From contig DAIDDL010000010.1 in assembly GCA_027309085.1 (NCBI GenBank), positions 1 through 64,000 on the forward strand: a stretch of DNA of 64,000 nucleotides, read 5' to 3'. The notes under the pieces were generated by a model that was not told the origin of the DNA, made no database searches, and worked only from the letters and a program-made list of their open reading frames with translations. The position numbers and the translations under genes were made by a program. The stretch is from Sulfobacillus sp. (GTDB lineage: Bacteria; Bacillota; Sulfobacillia; Sulfobacillales; Sulfobacillaceae). Numbering within the stretch: the first letter of the stretch is position 1; each line of letters begins with the position of its first letter. Shown one piece after another: positions 7,257 through 15,769 of the stretch.

Positions 7257-9434
7257 TTACCCCCTGTAACCCCGTGCATACGTGCGTTCCAGTTCGACCC
7301 GGCCATAATGGACACTCTTTTTGGCCGCAATAGTCAAGGTGCCGTCTCCTGTGACACGCCCCAGGCGCATAAAGGCGCCGGGCCACTGTCCAAAGGCGCT
7401 CTCCAGGCGGCCCGCCGTTTCTGGAGGACAAAACACCAGAAACTGTCCCGCCACCTCGGTGAACAGCTGCGACGCAGCGGTGTCGGCGGAAAGTTCGACG
7501 GTCATTCCCAAGGACGGCGGGGAGGCCAGAAGCGCGCGGCTCAGAGCCACGAAGAGCCCCCCGTCTTCCACCGGCCGGATGGCCGTGAGATGGTCGGCGG
7601 ACTGCGCCACGCTGCTAATCACGCGGTAGGTTTCCGCGAGCCGCGCAAGATCAGGACGGGGATACGCAGTCGTCTCCTGGCGGAGGCTCTCAAACACACT
7701 GCCGCCTAGAGCAGCATCCCCGGACGGGTTGATCCACACAATATCGAGACCACTGGTTTCCGGCGCGTCCAGCACTGGCCTTAATGGGTGGGGGTGGCGG
7801 CCCACAGCGCCTATCACCGCGGTGGGCCAGATAGGCTCGCCGTGGGTCTCATTGTGCAAAGATACATTGCCCCCTGTCACGGGCACCCCGAAAGCCCGGC
7901 TCGCATCGCCAATGCCGGCCAAAAGCGCCATGAGGTCCCGGAACACGCTCTCCTTGTCCGGGTTGCCTGCGTTAATGCCGTCAGTCAGTCCCAGAGGCAC
8001 AGCGCCCTGACTCGCCAGCAGAGCAAGAACCCGGGCCACAGCCGCCATTCCCCCGCTGTAGGCATCTCTCGCCGCATAGCGCCCCGGCCCCCTCACAGCC
8101 ACTGCCAGCCCTTCCTCGACGCCCTTCACAGTCAAAACCGCCAGACTGTGGTCCGGTCCCCATACGGTATGGGTCAGAATCATGGAATCATAGCGCTGGT
8201 ATATGGGGGCGCGGCTCATGCAGTCAAGAGACCCCAGCACCTCCAGGCCCCACTCACGCTCCCAAGTCAGGGGTGTAAATTCGGGGGAGATCTCGGCAGT
8301 CTTGCGGACCTCAGCCGCCCAGTCCTGTGGGACCGGTTTCAGCGGACAGGCGCCCGCCAGCACATCTGGCGCCACCACGGCGGCCGCCGGGTCCTCTTCG
8401 GTGGCAATTGTCAGCACCTTCTCCCCGGTAATCACCCCGATCACCTGATACGGCAGCTCCCAGTGGGCCACAATCTGTATAATCTGCTCCATATTGCTGG
8501 GCCGCACCACAAGCAGCATCCGCTCCTGGGTTTCTGAGAGCATGATTTCATAGGGTGTCATGCCGGGCTCCCGGCAGGGTACCTGGTCCAGCCACACCGT
8601 GGCACCCACCTCTGAGCGGTAGGCTAATTCCGCAATAGCCGAAGTCAACCCCGCTGCGCCCAGGTCCTGAACTGAATCGAGAAGACCGGTGCCCACCGCT
8701 TCCAGGGTGGCTTCCATGAGCAATTTGCCCATAAAGGGATCCCCTACCTGAACCGTAGGGCGCATGTGTTCGGTTCCTTCTCCAAAATCCTGGGAAGCCA
8801 GCAAACTGGCTCCGTGAATACCGTCGCGTCCCGTCGGCTGCCCGAGCAGCACCAGATAGGATCCGGGCTTGGCGCCTCGGGCGCTTATCGGGCGCTCTGC
8901 GGGGAGCAGCCCCACAGCCATCACATTGACCAGAGGATTCTTCTCGTAGCCAGAAGCGTACGCCACTTCCCCTGTGACCGTGGGGATGCCAATGGCGTTG
9001 CCGTATGCGCCCACCCCTTCCACCACGGCATGGCGCAGGCTCTGGGACGCCGCATCCGTGCCGAAGCGCAGGGAGTCGGCTAGGGCTATAGGCCGCGCGC
9101 CCATTGCCACAATGTCCCGCAAGATGCCCCCCACACCCGTTGCGGCCCCTTGGACCGGCTCGACGTAAGAAGGATGGTTATGGCTTTCCACTTTAAAAGC
9201 AACGTGGATGGCGTCATTCAGCCTGACCACGCCAGCATTTTCCCCGGGGCCCTGCACTACGGCGCTGCCCTCGTGGGGCAGATCTGCCAGTAGATTTTTC
9301 GAGCTCTTGTAACTGCAGTGCTCTGACCACAGCACGCCGAACAGTCCCAGTTCCAGCGCATTGGGCGTCCGTCCCAGCTTGTCGCAGATCATGGCAAATT
9401 CCTGGGCAGTGAGGCCCACATCCTGATAGTTCAT
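7257..9434 (-). CDS. purL: phosphoribosylformylglycinamidine synthase, large (synthetase) subunit
   Basis: Small-type PurL of 725 residues. With PurQ and PurS it converts FGAR to FGAM using ATP and glutamine-derived ammonia. Signature blocks are GLFGVLWSEHCSYKSS near residue 30, KVESHNHPSYVEP, GAATGVGGILRDI and GGNVSLHNE. The start ATG at 9434 forms an ATGA overlap with the purQ stop; an upstream in-frame start lies inside purQ. Presence of separate purS and purQ genes shows the three-subunit Bacillus-type enzyme rather than the fused proteobacterial form. Confidence 0.97.
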   Translation of the reverse strand: MNYQDVGLTAQEFAMICDKLGRTPNALELGLFGVLWSEHCSYKSSKNLLADLPHEGSAVVQGPGENAGVVRLNDAIHVAFKVESHNHPSYVEPVQGAATGVGGILRDIVAMGARPIALADSLRFGTDAASQSLRHAVVEGVGAYGNAIGIPTVTGEVAYASGYEKNPLVNVMAVGLLPAERPISARGAKPGSYLVLLGQPTGRDGIHGASLLASQDFGEGTEHMRPTVQVGDPFMGKLLMEATLEAVGTGLLDSVQDLGAAGLTSAIAELAYRSEVGATVWLDQVPCREPGMTPYEIMLSETQERMLLVVRPSNMEQIIQIVAHWELPYQVIGVITGEKVLTIATEEDPAAAVVAPDVLAGACPLKPVPQDWAAEVRKTAEISPEFTPLTWEREWGLEVLGSLDCMSRAPIYQRYDSMILTHTVWGPDHSLAVLTVKGVEEGLAVAVRGPGRYAARDAYSGGMAAVARVLALLASQGAVPLGLTDGINAGNPDKESVFRDLMALLAGIGDASRAFGVPVTGGNVSLHNETHGEPIWPTAVIGAVGRHPHPLRPVLDAPETSGLDIVWINPSGDAALGGSVFESLRQETTAYPRPDLARLAETYRVISSVAQSADHLTAIRPVEDGGLFVALSRALLASPPSLGMTVELSADTAASQLFTEVAGQFLVFCPPETAGRLESAFGQWPGAFMRLGRVTGDGTLTIAAKKSVHYGRVELERTYARGYRG

Positions 9435-10114
9435 CGGTCGCCCTCCCCCAGCCATCCCCGTAACAATTTCCGGCCGTCGACAGATCCCAGGTAATCGGCC
9501 ATAGCCCGCTCCGGATGCGGCATGAGTCCCGTAACCGAGCCCTGGCTGACTCCCGCGATATTGGCCACTGAGCCGTTGGGATTGGTTAGGGCATGCACCT
9601 GCCCCACACTGTCGCTATACTGCAAAAATACCTGCCCATTTTGGAACAGCGGGGCCAATCCCCCCGGCTCCACGGAGAAGGCCCCTTCATGATGGGCAAT
9701 GGGCATGCGCAGCAGGTCGCCTGCCGCCAGCCCTTCGAACCCTAGCGGCACGGACGCCACCCGCACCGTCTCCCAGGTGCACAGGAACTCTCCTGAGGCA
9801 TTAGGGCGCAAGGCGCCCGGCAGCAGGCCGCGCTCGCACAAAATCTGAAACCCGTTGCAGATTCCCAAAACCGGCATCGCCTCGTCGCGGATCGCGCGCT
9901 CGACCGTCTCCATGACAGGGGCTCTAGCCGCCAGCGCACCGCTGCGCAAGTAGTCGCCATAGGAAAACCCGCCGGGCAGAACCAGGCGGTCCACTCCCGC
10001 CAGGCTCTTCTCCCCATACCACAGAGGCACCGCTTCAACCCCCAGGGCCCCCAAGGCGCTCAGGGTGTCCTGGTCGCAATTGGACCCGGGAAAGGAAATG
10101 ACGCCCACTCTCAT
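9431..10114 (-). CDS. purQ: phosphoribosylformylglycinamidine synthase, glutaminase subunit
   Basis: Class I glutamine amidotransferase of 227 residues that feeds ammonia to PurL. It opens RVGVISFPGSNCDQDT. It has the nucleophile elbow GICNGFQIL (Cys near residue 86) and the C-terminal His/Glu pair in MPHPERAM. Start and stop both overlap neighbours by four bases (ATGA) with purS and purL, which suggests translational coupling of the three subunits. Confidence 0.97.
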   Translation of the reverse strand: MRVGVISFPGSNCDQDTLSALGALGVEAVPLWYGEKSLAGVDRLVLPGGFSYGDYLRSGALAARAPVMETVERAIRDEAMPVLGICNGFQILCERGLLPGALRPNASGEFLCTWETVRVASVPLGFEGLAAGDLLRMPIAHHEGAFSVEPGGLAPLFQNGQVFLQYSDSVGQVHALTNPNGSVANIAGVSQGSVTGLMPHPERAMADYLGSVDGRKLLRGWLGEGDR

Positions 10115-10359
10115 TCGGCCACCACCCGCACCGCATAGGTCTCCATCACGGGGTTGGCCAAAAGCCGCTGCGCCATCTCACGGGCCGCCGTTTCCGCCTG
10201 TGCAACATCTGGCGCCTGAAGCTGGAAGCGAATTTGCTTGCCAATGCGCAGGTTATCCGCGGCATATCCCATCTGCTGCAGCACCTTCGCCGTCGACTGT
10301 CCTGCCGGGTCAAGAATTTCCTCTTTCCAGGCCACATCCACCACCACATTGAACGTCAT
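10111..10359 (-). CDS. purS: phosphoribosylformylglycinamidine synthase, PurS subunit
   Basis: Small 82-residue subunit that bridges PurL and PurQ and helps channel ammonia. It has the family pattern of N-terminal VVVDVAWKEEILDPAGQS and a middle G..V...R.GK..... strand (NLRIGKQIRFQL). It overlaps purC upstream and purQ downstream by four bases each. Length and position match Bacillus PurS. Confidence 0.94.
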   Translation of the reverse strand: MTFNVVVDVAWKEEILDPAGQSTAKVLQQMGYAADNLRIGKQIRFQLQAPDVAQAETAAREMAQRLLANPVMETYAVRVVAE

Positions 10360-11060
10360 GACAGGACCCTTTCCAGCACTTCGCGGTAGGCATCCTCGAC
10401 GCCGCCCAAGTCACGCCGAAACCGGTCCTTGTCCATCTTGCGGAGTGTTTTTTTGTCCCACAGCCGGCAAGTGTCCGGAGAAATCTCATCGCCCAAGAGC
10501 AACTGACCCCCCTGCATGCCAAATTCGAGCTTGAAGTCCACCAAAATCAGCTGGCGGTCATCAAAAAAACCTTGCAGCAAGCGGTTCACCTCAAGGGCCT
10601 GCTTCTTGAGCTGCGCAACCAGTTCCTCCGACGCAATACCCATCGCCCGGATATGGTCCTCATTGAGCAGCGGGTCACCCAGCGCGTCATTTTTGAAATA
10701 CAGCTCAACGACCGGCGCCTCGAGCACTGTCCCTTCGGCCACCCCCATCCGTTTTTCCAAAGACCCGGCCACGCGGTTTCTCACCACCACCTCCAGGGGA
10801 ACCATCTGCAGGCGGGCGACCGCCAGCCGGCGCTCATCAAGCTGTTTGTGGAAGTGTGTAGGAATGCCGTGCGATGCTAGAAAATTCATCAGACGTGTCG
10901 TAATTGCGGCATTAGCCACGCCCTTTTGGGCAATCTGGCCTTTTTTTTCGCCATTGAATGCCGTGGCGTCATCTTTGAACTCGACAATCACGACATCGGG
11001 GTCGCTGGTCGCGAACACTTTCTTTGCCTTACCCTCGTAGAGCAGCTCAGTTGAAGTCAT
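10356..11060 (-). CDS. purC: SAICAR synthetase
   Basis: Joins aspartate to CAIR with ATP. The protein is 234 residues, the length of Bacillus-type PurC. It begins TELLYEGKAKKVF and carries FKDDATAFNGEKKGQI, the VRNRVAGSL block, and DFKLEFG. The ATG at 11060 has AAGGAGG ten bases upstream. It lies 15 bases after purB. No purE/purK gene for the preceding carboxylation step is in this window. Confidence 0.97.
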   Translation of the reverse strand: MTSTELLYEGKAKKVFATSDPDVVIVEFKDDATAFNGEKKGQIAQKGVANAAITTRLMNFLASHGIPTHFHKQLDERRLAVARLQMVPLEVVVRNRVAGSLEKRMGVAEGTVLEAPVVELYFKNDALGDPLLNEDHIRAMGIASEELVAQLKKQALEVNRLLQGFFDDRQLILVDFKLEFGMQGGQLLLGDEISPDTCRLWDKKTLRKMDKDRFRRDLGGVEDAYREVLERVLS

Positions 11061-11075
11061 GTTCTGATATCCTCC

Positions 11076-12389
11076 TTATTCGCCTAGGCCTTCACTCAGG
11101 CCGATGCGGCGGTAAATGCTCCCGACTTCCTGAAGATAGGGTTCCACGGCAAACAGACCGGAAATCTCAGACGGACTGACGTAGCTGCGGATGAATGCGT
11201 CCCCCAAAATTCTGTCCCGAAAACTCGTGGAAGGGTCGGCGGCCGCCTCCATTGCGTGGCTCTGCACCCTTTTGTACGCCTCTTCCCGGGTCATGCCCGC
11301 CCCCACTAAAGCCAGCAAAATTTTCTGCGAGAAGACCAAGCCCCCCGTCAAATCGATGTTCTGGCGCATGCGGCGGGTATTCACGTTCAGGTTTTCCATA
11401 ATGCGGGCCATGACATCCAGCAAGTAGTCCGCCAAAGTAGTGGCATCCGGCAAAATCACCCGTTCCACCGAGGAGTGGGAGATGTCCCGCTCGTGCCACA
11501 GGGCCATGTCTTCCAGAGCTGGCACCACATACCCGCGCAGGACCCTAGCCAAGCCGGACACCTGCTCTGCCATGACGGGGTTGCGTTTGTGCGGCATCGC
11601 CGACGATCCCCTCTGAGCATCGCCGAAAGGCTCGGCCAGCTCCCCGACCTCCGTGCGCTGCATATGGCGGACTTCCGTGGCCATTTTGTCCAGGGTCCCG
11701 GCCAAAATGGCCAAGGCTGTGATGACTTCCGCGTGCCGGTCGCGCTGCAGAACCTGGGTCGACAGGGGCGAGGGCTGCATCCCCATTTTTTTCGCCACCT
11801 GTTCCTCGATCACGGGAGGGATATTGGCGTAATTGCCCACAGCCCCCGAGATCTTGATCACACTGATAGACTCCCGGGCCCTGGCGATGCGCTCGCCATC
11901 ACGTCCCAATTCCAGCCACCACAGTGCCAGCTTGAGGCCAAAACTGGTGGGCTCCGCGTGAATTCCGTGGGTCCGTCCCATAACCGGGGTGTCTTTGTGG
12001 GCGAGGGCCAAGGACCGCACAGCGTTGCTGAGGCGGTCCAGCCCGCCCTGGATCGTGTCGAGGGCGTCCCGGATTAATGATGCCAGCGCCGTGTCCACCA
12101 CGTCGGTGGAGGTAAGCCCAAAGTGAATGTACTTCGCATCTTCCGGGTCGACACTCTCTCCCGCAGCGTTAATAAACGCAATCATGTCATGGTGAAAAGT
12201 TTTTTCATATTCATCAACCCTGTCGGGGTTGACCGATGCGTTGGCCAATCTGGCCGAGACCCCTGCCGGAACTTTGCCTAGGGTTTCCCATGCCTCCACC
12301 ACGTACCGTTCGATATCAAGCCAGCGGTTGTACCGGTTTTGGTCAGACCACAGTTCCTGCATCACTGGGCGCGCATAACGACTAATCAA
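11076..12389 (-). CDS. purB: adenylosuccinate lyase
   Basis: Fumarase-superfamily lyase acting twice in purine synthesis (SAICAR to AICAR, adenylosuccinate to AMP). The most likely start is TTG at 12389: it has AAGGAG nine bases upstream and gives ISRYARPVMQELWSD, matching the normal PurB N-terminus, for 437 residues. A GTG at 12410 is possible but adds seven unusual residues. Conserved blocks are GRTHGIHAEP (catalytic His region) and the signature loop GSSAMPHKRNP. It is the first gene of the operon, directly behind the PurBox-like site. Confidence 0.96.
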   Translation of the reverse strand: MISRYARPVMQELWSDQNRYNRWLDIERYVVEAWETLGKVPAGVSARLANASVNPDRVDEYEKTFHHDMIAFINAAGESVDPEDAKYIHFGLTSTDVVDTALASLIRDALDTIQGGLDRLSNAVRSLALAHKDTPVMGRTHGIHAEPTSFGLKLALWWLELGRDGERIARARESISVIKISGAVGNYANIPPVIEEQVAKKMGMQPSPLSTQVLQRDRHAEVITALAILAGTLDKMATEVRHMQRTEVGELAEPFGDAQRGSSAMPHKRNPVMAEQVSGLARVLRGYVVPALEDMALWHERDISHSSVERVILPDATTLADYLLDVMARIMENLNVNTRRMRQNIDLTGGLVFSQKILLALVGAGMTREEAYKRVQSHAMEAAADPSTSFRDRILGDAFIRSYVSPSEISGLFAVEPYLQEVGSIYRRIGLSEGLGE

Positions 12390-12411
12390 TTTAGGAATCT
12401 CCTTCCCCACA

Positions 12412-12456
12412 CAAGCCGAACATTACACGGTAATACTATAGAAATTGTTCGGAAAT
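12412..12456. promoter_or_regulatory. PurBox-like palindrome over the purB operon promoter
   Basis: Two inverted CCGAACA arms face each other: CCGAACA at 12416-12422 and TGTTCGG at 12446-12452. On the minus strand the upstream arm reads ATTTCCGAACAAT, a full match to the Bacillus PurR PurBox consensus AWWWCCGAACWWT. The gap between the six-base cores is 25 bases, longer than the usual 16-17. A possible -10 (TATAGT, minus strand, 12440-12435) lies between the arms, so a bound repressor would cover it. No good -35 is visible. The regulator itself is not in the window. Confidence 0.75.
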
Positions 12457-12482
12457 GTCGACCCTTCACGATCCATTTGAGG

Positions 12483-12519
12483 AAAAAAAGCGGCCATAGC
12501 TAATGTCTTCTATGGCCGC
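12483..12519 (-). terminator. intrinsic terminator of the hpt-guaA transcript
   Basis: Perfect ten-base stem GCGGCCATAG / CTATGGCCGC (12490-12499 and 12510-12519). On the minus strand it is followed directly by a run of seven T (12489-12483). It starts about 25 bases after the guaA stop and ends just before the purB promoter, so purB begins a new transcript. Confidence 0.93.
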
Positions 12520-12542
12520 TTCCATTATTCCCTTGTTGTCTC

Positions 12543-14066
12543 TCACTCCCACTCTATCGTGCCGGGAGGTTTGGACGTGACGTCGTACACCACCCGGTTG
12601 ACATTGGCGACCTCCCCGATAATGCGGTGCGCCATCTTTTCCAATAGTTCGGGGTCCAGCCTTACCCAGTCTGCCGTCATGCCGTCGTCGCTCTGCACCG
12701 CGCGCACGACCACCGGATACCCGTACGTCCTCTCGTCGCCCATGACCCCAACGGAGCGGATGTCGAGCAGCACCGCAAACGCCTGCCAGATGGAGCGCTG
12801 CAGGCCGGCTGCCGCGATTGTCTCCCGGACAATTGCATCCGCCTGCCTCACAATTTCCACTTTGCCGCGTGTCACTTCGCCCACAATCCGCACCGCCAGC
12901 CCAGGGCCGGGGAAAGGCTGGCGCCAGACGATGCTTTCAGGCAACCCCAAGGCCAGACCGACGTTGCGCACTTCGTCTTTGAAAAGCCAGCGCAGCGGCT
13001 CCACGATGTCAAATCCCACCTCTTCGGGGAGTCCTCCCACATTGTGGTGGGACTTGATGGTCCTGGCATTTTTCCCGCCCGACTCGATAACATCCGGGTA
13101 CACAGTTCCTTGAATCAGCACGTTTGCGTCGCCTACGGTGTCTTTGGCATGCTCAAAAGCGGCAATAAATTCCCGGCCGATAATTTTCCGCTTGGCTTCT
13201 GGATCCGTCACCCCTTGGAGAGCGCGGAAAAACACCTCCTCGCGGTTGACCACATGCAGGTCCAGCGTGGGAAAAGCCCGGGCCACTTCTTCCACTTCTC
13301 CCGCCCGCATCAGCCCGTGGTCAATCAAAATCGCGCTCAGGCGAGGTCCCAGCGCCTCATGGGCGAGAGCTGCCGCAACCGCTGAATCCACGCCTCCCGA
13401 GAGGGCGATCAGGGCCCGCCCGTCCCCCACCCTCTCCCTAATCTGCTGAATCGCTTCGGGAATAAATTGCGCGGGCTGCCACGACGGCTCCAAACGGGTG
13501 ATGTTCAATAGAAAATTTTGGAGCATCCGCACGCCATCTTCAGTGTGGCGGACTTCGGGGTGATACTGCACCGCCCACAGATTGCGGCGGGCATCCGCCA
13601 TTGCCGCAATCGGAGTGGTCGGGGTGTGGGCCAGCACGGCAAACCCCGGGGGAGCGCGAAACACGTGGTCTCCATGACTCATCCACACCACGGATTCCGG
13701 CTTGATGCCTTGGAACAGCGCACTGGGCTCCAGGCTCAGTTCCATTGTCGTCCGCCCGTATTCCCGCTGCGGGGCCGGCTCAACCCCCCCCTTCAGGAGG
13801 TGGGCCATCAGCTGCATGCCGTAGCAGATGCCGAGCGTCGGCACTCCCAAGTCCAATATGCGCGGGTCCATGCTCGGCGCATCTGGAGCAAAAACGCTGG
13901 ACGGCCCCCCCGAGAGGATTATCGCCGCAGGCTGTTTCGCTTGCAGGTCTTCCAAGCCGATATCGCCCGGAACGACCTCGCAGAACACATGCGCTTCCCG
14001 CACCCGGCGGGCGATAAGCTGATTGTACTGCGCGCCAAAATCGAGTACCAGAACAGTTGGACTCAT
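12543..14066 (-). CDS. guaA: GMP synthase (glutamine-hydrolysing)
   Basis: Aminates XMP to GMP. The protein is 507 residues with the glutaminase domain first (LDFGAQYNQLIARRVRE; GICYGMQLM with the catalytic Cys near residue 83; QYHPEVRHTE). The ATP-pyrophosphatase domain follows (ALSGGVDSAVAAAL). The dimerisation domain ends in the conserved KPPGTIEWE. The ATG at 14066 makes an ATGA overlap with the hpt stop, so salvage and GMP synthesis genes are coupled. Confidence 0.98.
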   Translation of the reverse strand: MSPTVLVLDFGAQYNQLIARRVREAHVFCEVVPGDIGLEDLQAKQPAAIILSGGPSSVFAPDAPSMDPRILDLGVPTLGICYGMQLMAHLLKGGVEPAPQREYGRTTMELSLEPSALFQGIKPESVVWMSHGDHVFRAPPGFAVLAHTPTTPIAAMADARRNLWAVQYHPEVRHTEDGVRMLQNFLLNITRLEPSWQPAQFIPEAIQQIRERVGDGRALIALSGGVDSAVAAALAHEALGPRLSAILIDHGLMRAGEVEEVARAFPTLDLHVVNREEVFFRALQGVTDPEAKRKIIGREFIAAFEHAKDTVGDANVLIQGTVYPDVIESGGKNARTIKSHHNVGGLPEEVGFDIVEPLRWLFKDEVRNVGLALGLPESIVWRQPFPGPGLAVRIVGEVTRGKVEIVRQADAIVRETIAAAGLQRSIWQAFAVLLDIRSVGVMGDERTYGYPVVVRAVQSDDGMTADWVRLDPELLEKMAHRIIGEVANVNRVVYDVTSKPPGTIEWE

Positions 14067-14605
14067 CCGTTCGTCCTCACAACCTTGCAGACATCCGGCA
14101 AATTGCGGTAACGCTCGTCCACGTCCAGGCCGTAGCCCACGACAAACTCGTCGGGGATCTCAAAGCCTTTATAATGCAGCGGTACGGCCACCTGACGTCT
14201 TTCCGGCTTGTCGAGGAGCGAGCAAATCTTCACACTGAGCGCGCCCCTGGACTTCACGTGCCCATAAATGTAGTTCAAGGTCAGCCCTGTATCAACAATA
14301 TCCTCCACCACCAGAATATGGTGCCCTTCAATGCTGTGGTCGAGGTCTTTGATAATCCGCACAACCCCGCTGGATTTGGTAGACGTGCCGTAAGAAGACA
14401 CCGACATAAAATCCACAGAAATCGGCAGGTCCACAGCCCGGATAAGATCCGCCAAAAAGATAAAAGAACCTTTCAAAATGCCAATCATGATCAGCGGTTT
14501 GTTTTGATAATCCAGGGTAATCCGCTTGCCGAGGTTCTGAACCCGGCTTGCGATATCCTTTGCCGATACCAATACTTCCAACTTTTCTCCCTGCGCCGAT
14601 TGCAA
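14063..14605 (-). CDS. hpt: hypoxanthine phosphoribosyltransferase
   Basis: Purine salvage: hypoxanthine or guanine plus PRPP gives IMP or GMP. The protein is 180 residues. The PRPP loop VVEDIVDTGLTL and the flexible-loop region SSYGTSTKSSG are typical of bacterial HPRT; the C-terminal EFVVGYGLDVDERYRNLP is diagnostic. It lies three bases after the MerR-type gene and overlaps guaA by four bases, forming a small purine operon under that regulator. Confidence 0.96.
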   Translation of the reverse strand: MQSAQGEKLEVLVSAKDIASRVQNLGKRITLDYQNKPLIMIGILKGSFIFLADLIRAVDLPISVDFMSVSSYGTSTKSSGVVRIIKDLDHSIEGHHILVVEDIVDTGLTLNYIYGHVKSRGALSVKICSLLDKPERRQVAVPLHYKGFEIPDEFVVGYGLDVDERYRNLPDVCKVVRTNG

Positions 14606-14608
14606 CGC

Positions 14609-15043
14609 TTACCGGTCTCCCTTCGTGTCTCCATTGCCGTCTTTGTGATCACGGGCTAAACGGCGCATAATTTCCTGACGGTTCATCAGCGGATAAAGAG
14701 AATCACGGTGCATATCCGACCGCCTGGCAATCAGTTTTCCCTGAAAATAGCTGTCAGCATCGCGCTCCACCTCATCAAAATCATGGTGATGAGCCGCCGT
14801 GTCCTCTTGCTGCAACTGGGTTCTGACCTCTTTCAGGGTGACCCCGTGGTCCAGCAGTGTCTTGATATATTTAAGGCGGTCAATATCCGCCTGGCTATAG
14901 AGGCGCTGATTGCCCTGAGTTCTACCGGGCGCGAGCAGGCCGAGCGTCTCATAATAGCGAATGCGCCTCTCTGTCAGACCGGTGCTTTCCTTGACAACCC
15001 GTATGGAAAAAGACGGCTGGTCAGAATGGCTGCCACTCTTCAT
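14609..15043 (-). CDS. MerR-family regulator, GlnR/TnrA-like
   Basis: DNA-binding protein of 144 residues. The start ATG at 15043 has GAGGAG seven bases upstream. The N-terminal winged helix contains TGLTERRIRYYETLGLL and GNQRLYSQADIDRLKYIK, the MerR pattern. The GNQRL wing and the DHGVTLKEV helix resemble the nitrogen regulators GlnR and TnrA. No metal-binding cysteine pair is present. The tail is charged (HHHDFDEVERDADSYFQ). It is the first gene of the hpt-guaA operon, so it may regulate itself and purine salvage. The ligand is unknown. Confidence 0.8.
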   Translation of the reverse strand: MKSGSHSDQPSFSIRVVKESTGLTERRIRYYETLGLLAPGRTQGNQRLYSQADIDRLKYIKTLLDHGVTLKEVRTQLQQEDTAAHHHDFDEVERDADSYFQGKLIARRSDMHRDSLYPLMNRQEIMRRLARDHKDGNGDTKGDR

Positions 15044-15133
15044 AAAACATCTCCTCGTGAAGAAATCGTCAACGCCCAATATTCCTGCCACCATCTTACC
15101 GAACTTTGACAACAAACTAAACCCGTTGACACG

Positions 15134-15167
15134 AATTTGGCAGGGGTCCGAAAACCCCTGCCAAATT
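15134..15167. repeat. perfect 14-base inverted repeat between coiled-coil gene and MerR gene
   Basis: AATTTGGCAGGGGT (15134-15147) pairs with ACCCCTGCCAAATT (15154-15167) around a six-base loop. It lies 20 bases past the stop of the minus-strand gene at 15188 and upstream of the MerR-type gene. There is no T run on either side. It could be a factor-assisted terminator or an operator for the MerR-like protein. Confidence 0.8.
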
Positions 15168-15187
15168 CCTACTGCTGAACTTTTCCC

Positions 15188-15682
15188 TTACGCCTGCTCG
15201 AGCCGAGGCTCGGTGTGATCTTTAAGAATACGCTCCAGCCGCTCAATCTCCTGGTGGGACTGCCCCAGCTTGTAGGACAGTTCCTGCATCTCCCGGGACT
15301 GGCGGTCTACCCGCTCCTGGCGGCGCCGCATCTCTTCAGTAAACACATCGAGCAACTGGTTCATCATAGACTGCTGCGACTCCATAATCTTCATAAAGGG
15401 CGGCCATGCCTCTTCTGCGGCCGCGCGCACGGACATCTGGGCCACGGACGCTTTGGCGCCAGGTTTAGACCTCATGACCTCCCGCCCCGCCTCTAGGTCT
15501 TGCGCCAGTTGCCTGAACCCATCGCGGTCCGATTGCATCAGAGCGCTGGTGTCGACTAGATAGGGCCGGCCCGCTACACCTTCCTGCCGTTTCGCCGGCA
15601 ACTTGCCGCGGCGGATATCCGTGCGCAGGGCCACTGCCAGCTCAGGGGCTGACTCGATAAGCTGAGATAATGTCACTTCCAA
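15188..15682 (-). CDS. hypothetical protein with C-terminal coiled coil
   Basis: 164 residues, not recognised. Start TTG at 15682 has AAGGAGG eight bases upstream, so it is a real gene. Residues 1-50 look like a small helix-turn-helix or winged-helix fold (LSQLIESAPELAVALRTDIR, then GRPYLVD). Residues 95-158 are a long charged helix with heptad character (EEMRRRQERVDRQSREMQEL). The layout, DNA-binding-like head plus coiled-coil tail, recalls MerR/DUF3967-type plasmid or chromosome proteins, but no function can be claimed. Confidence 0.75.
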   Translation of the reverse strand: MEVTLSQLIESAPELAVALRTDIRRGKLPAKRQEGVAGRPYLVDTSALMQSDRDGFRQLAQDLEAGREVMRSKPGAKASVAQMSVRAAAEEAWPPFMKIMESQQSMMNQLLDVFTEEMRRRQERVDRQSREMQELSYKLGQSHQEIERLERILKDHTEPRLEQA

Positions 15683-15769
15683 TGGTTAGGCCTCCTTGAA
15701 CATAGGGTTTCATCTACGCTCAGCCTTCCCATTTTTACCTATTTCAATCCATTGCTATCCTAAGAAACT

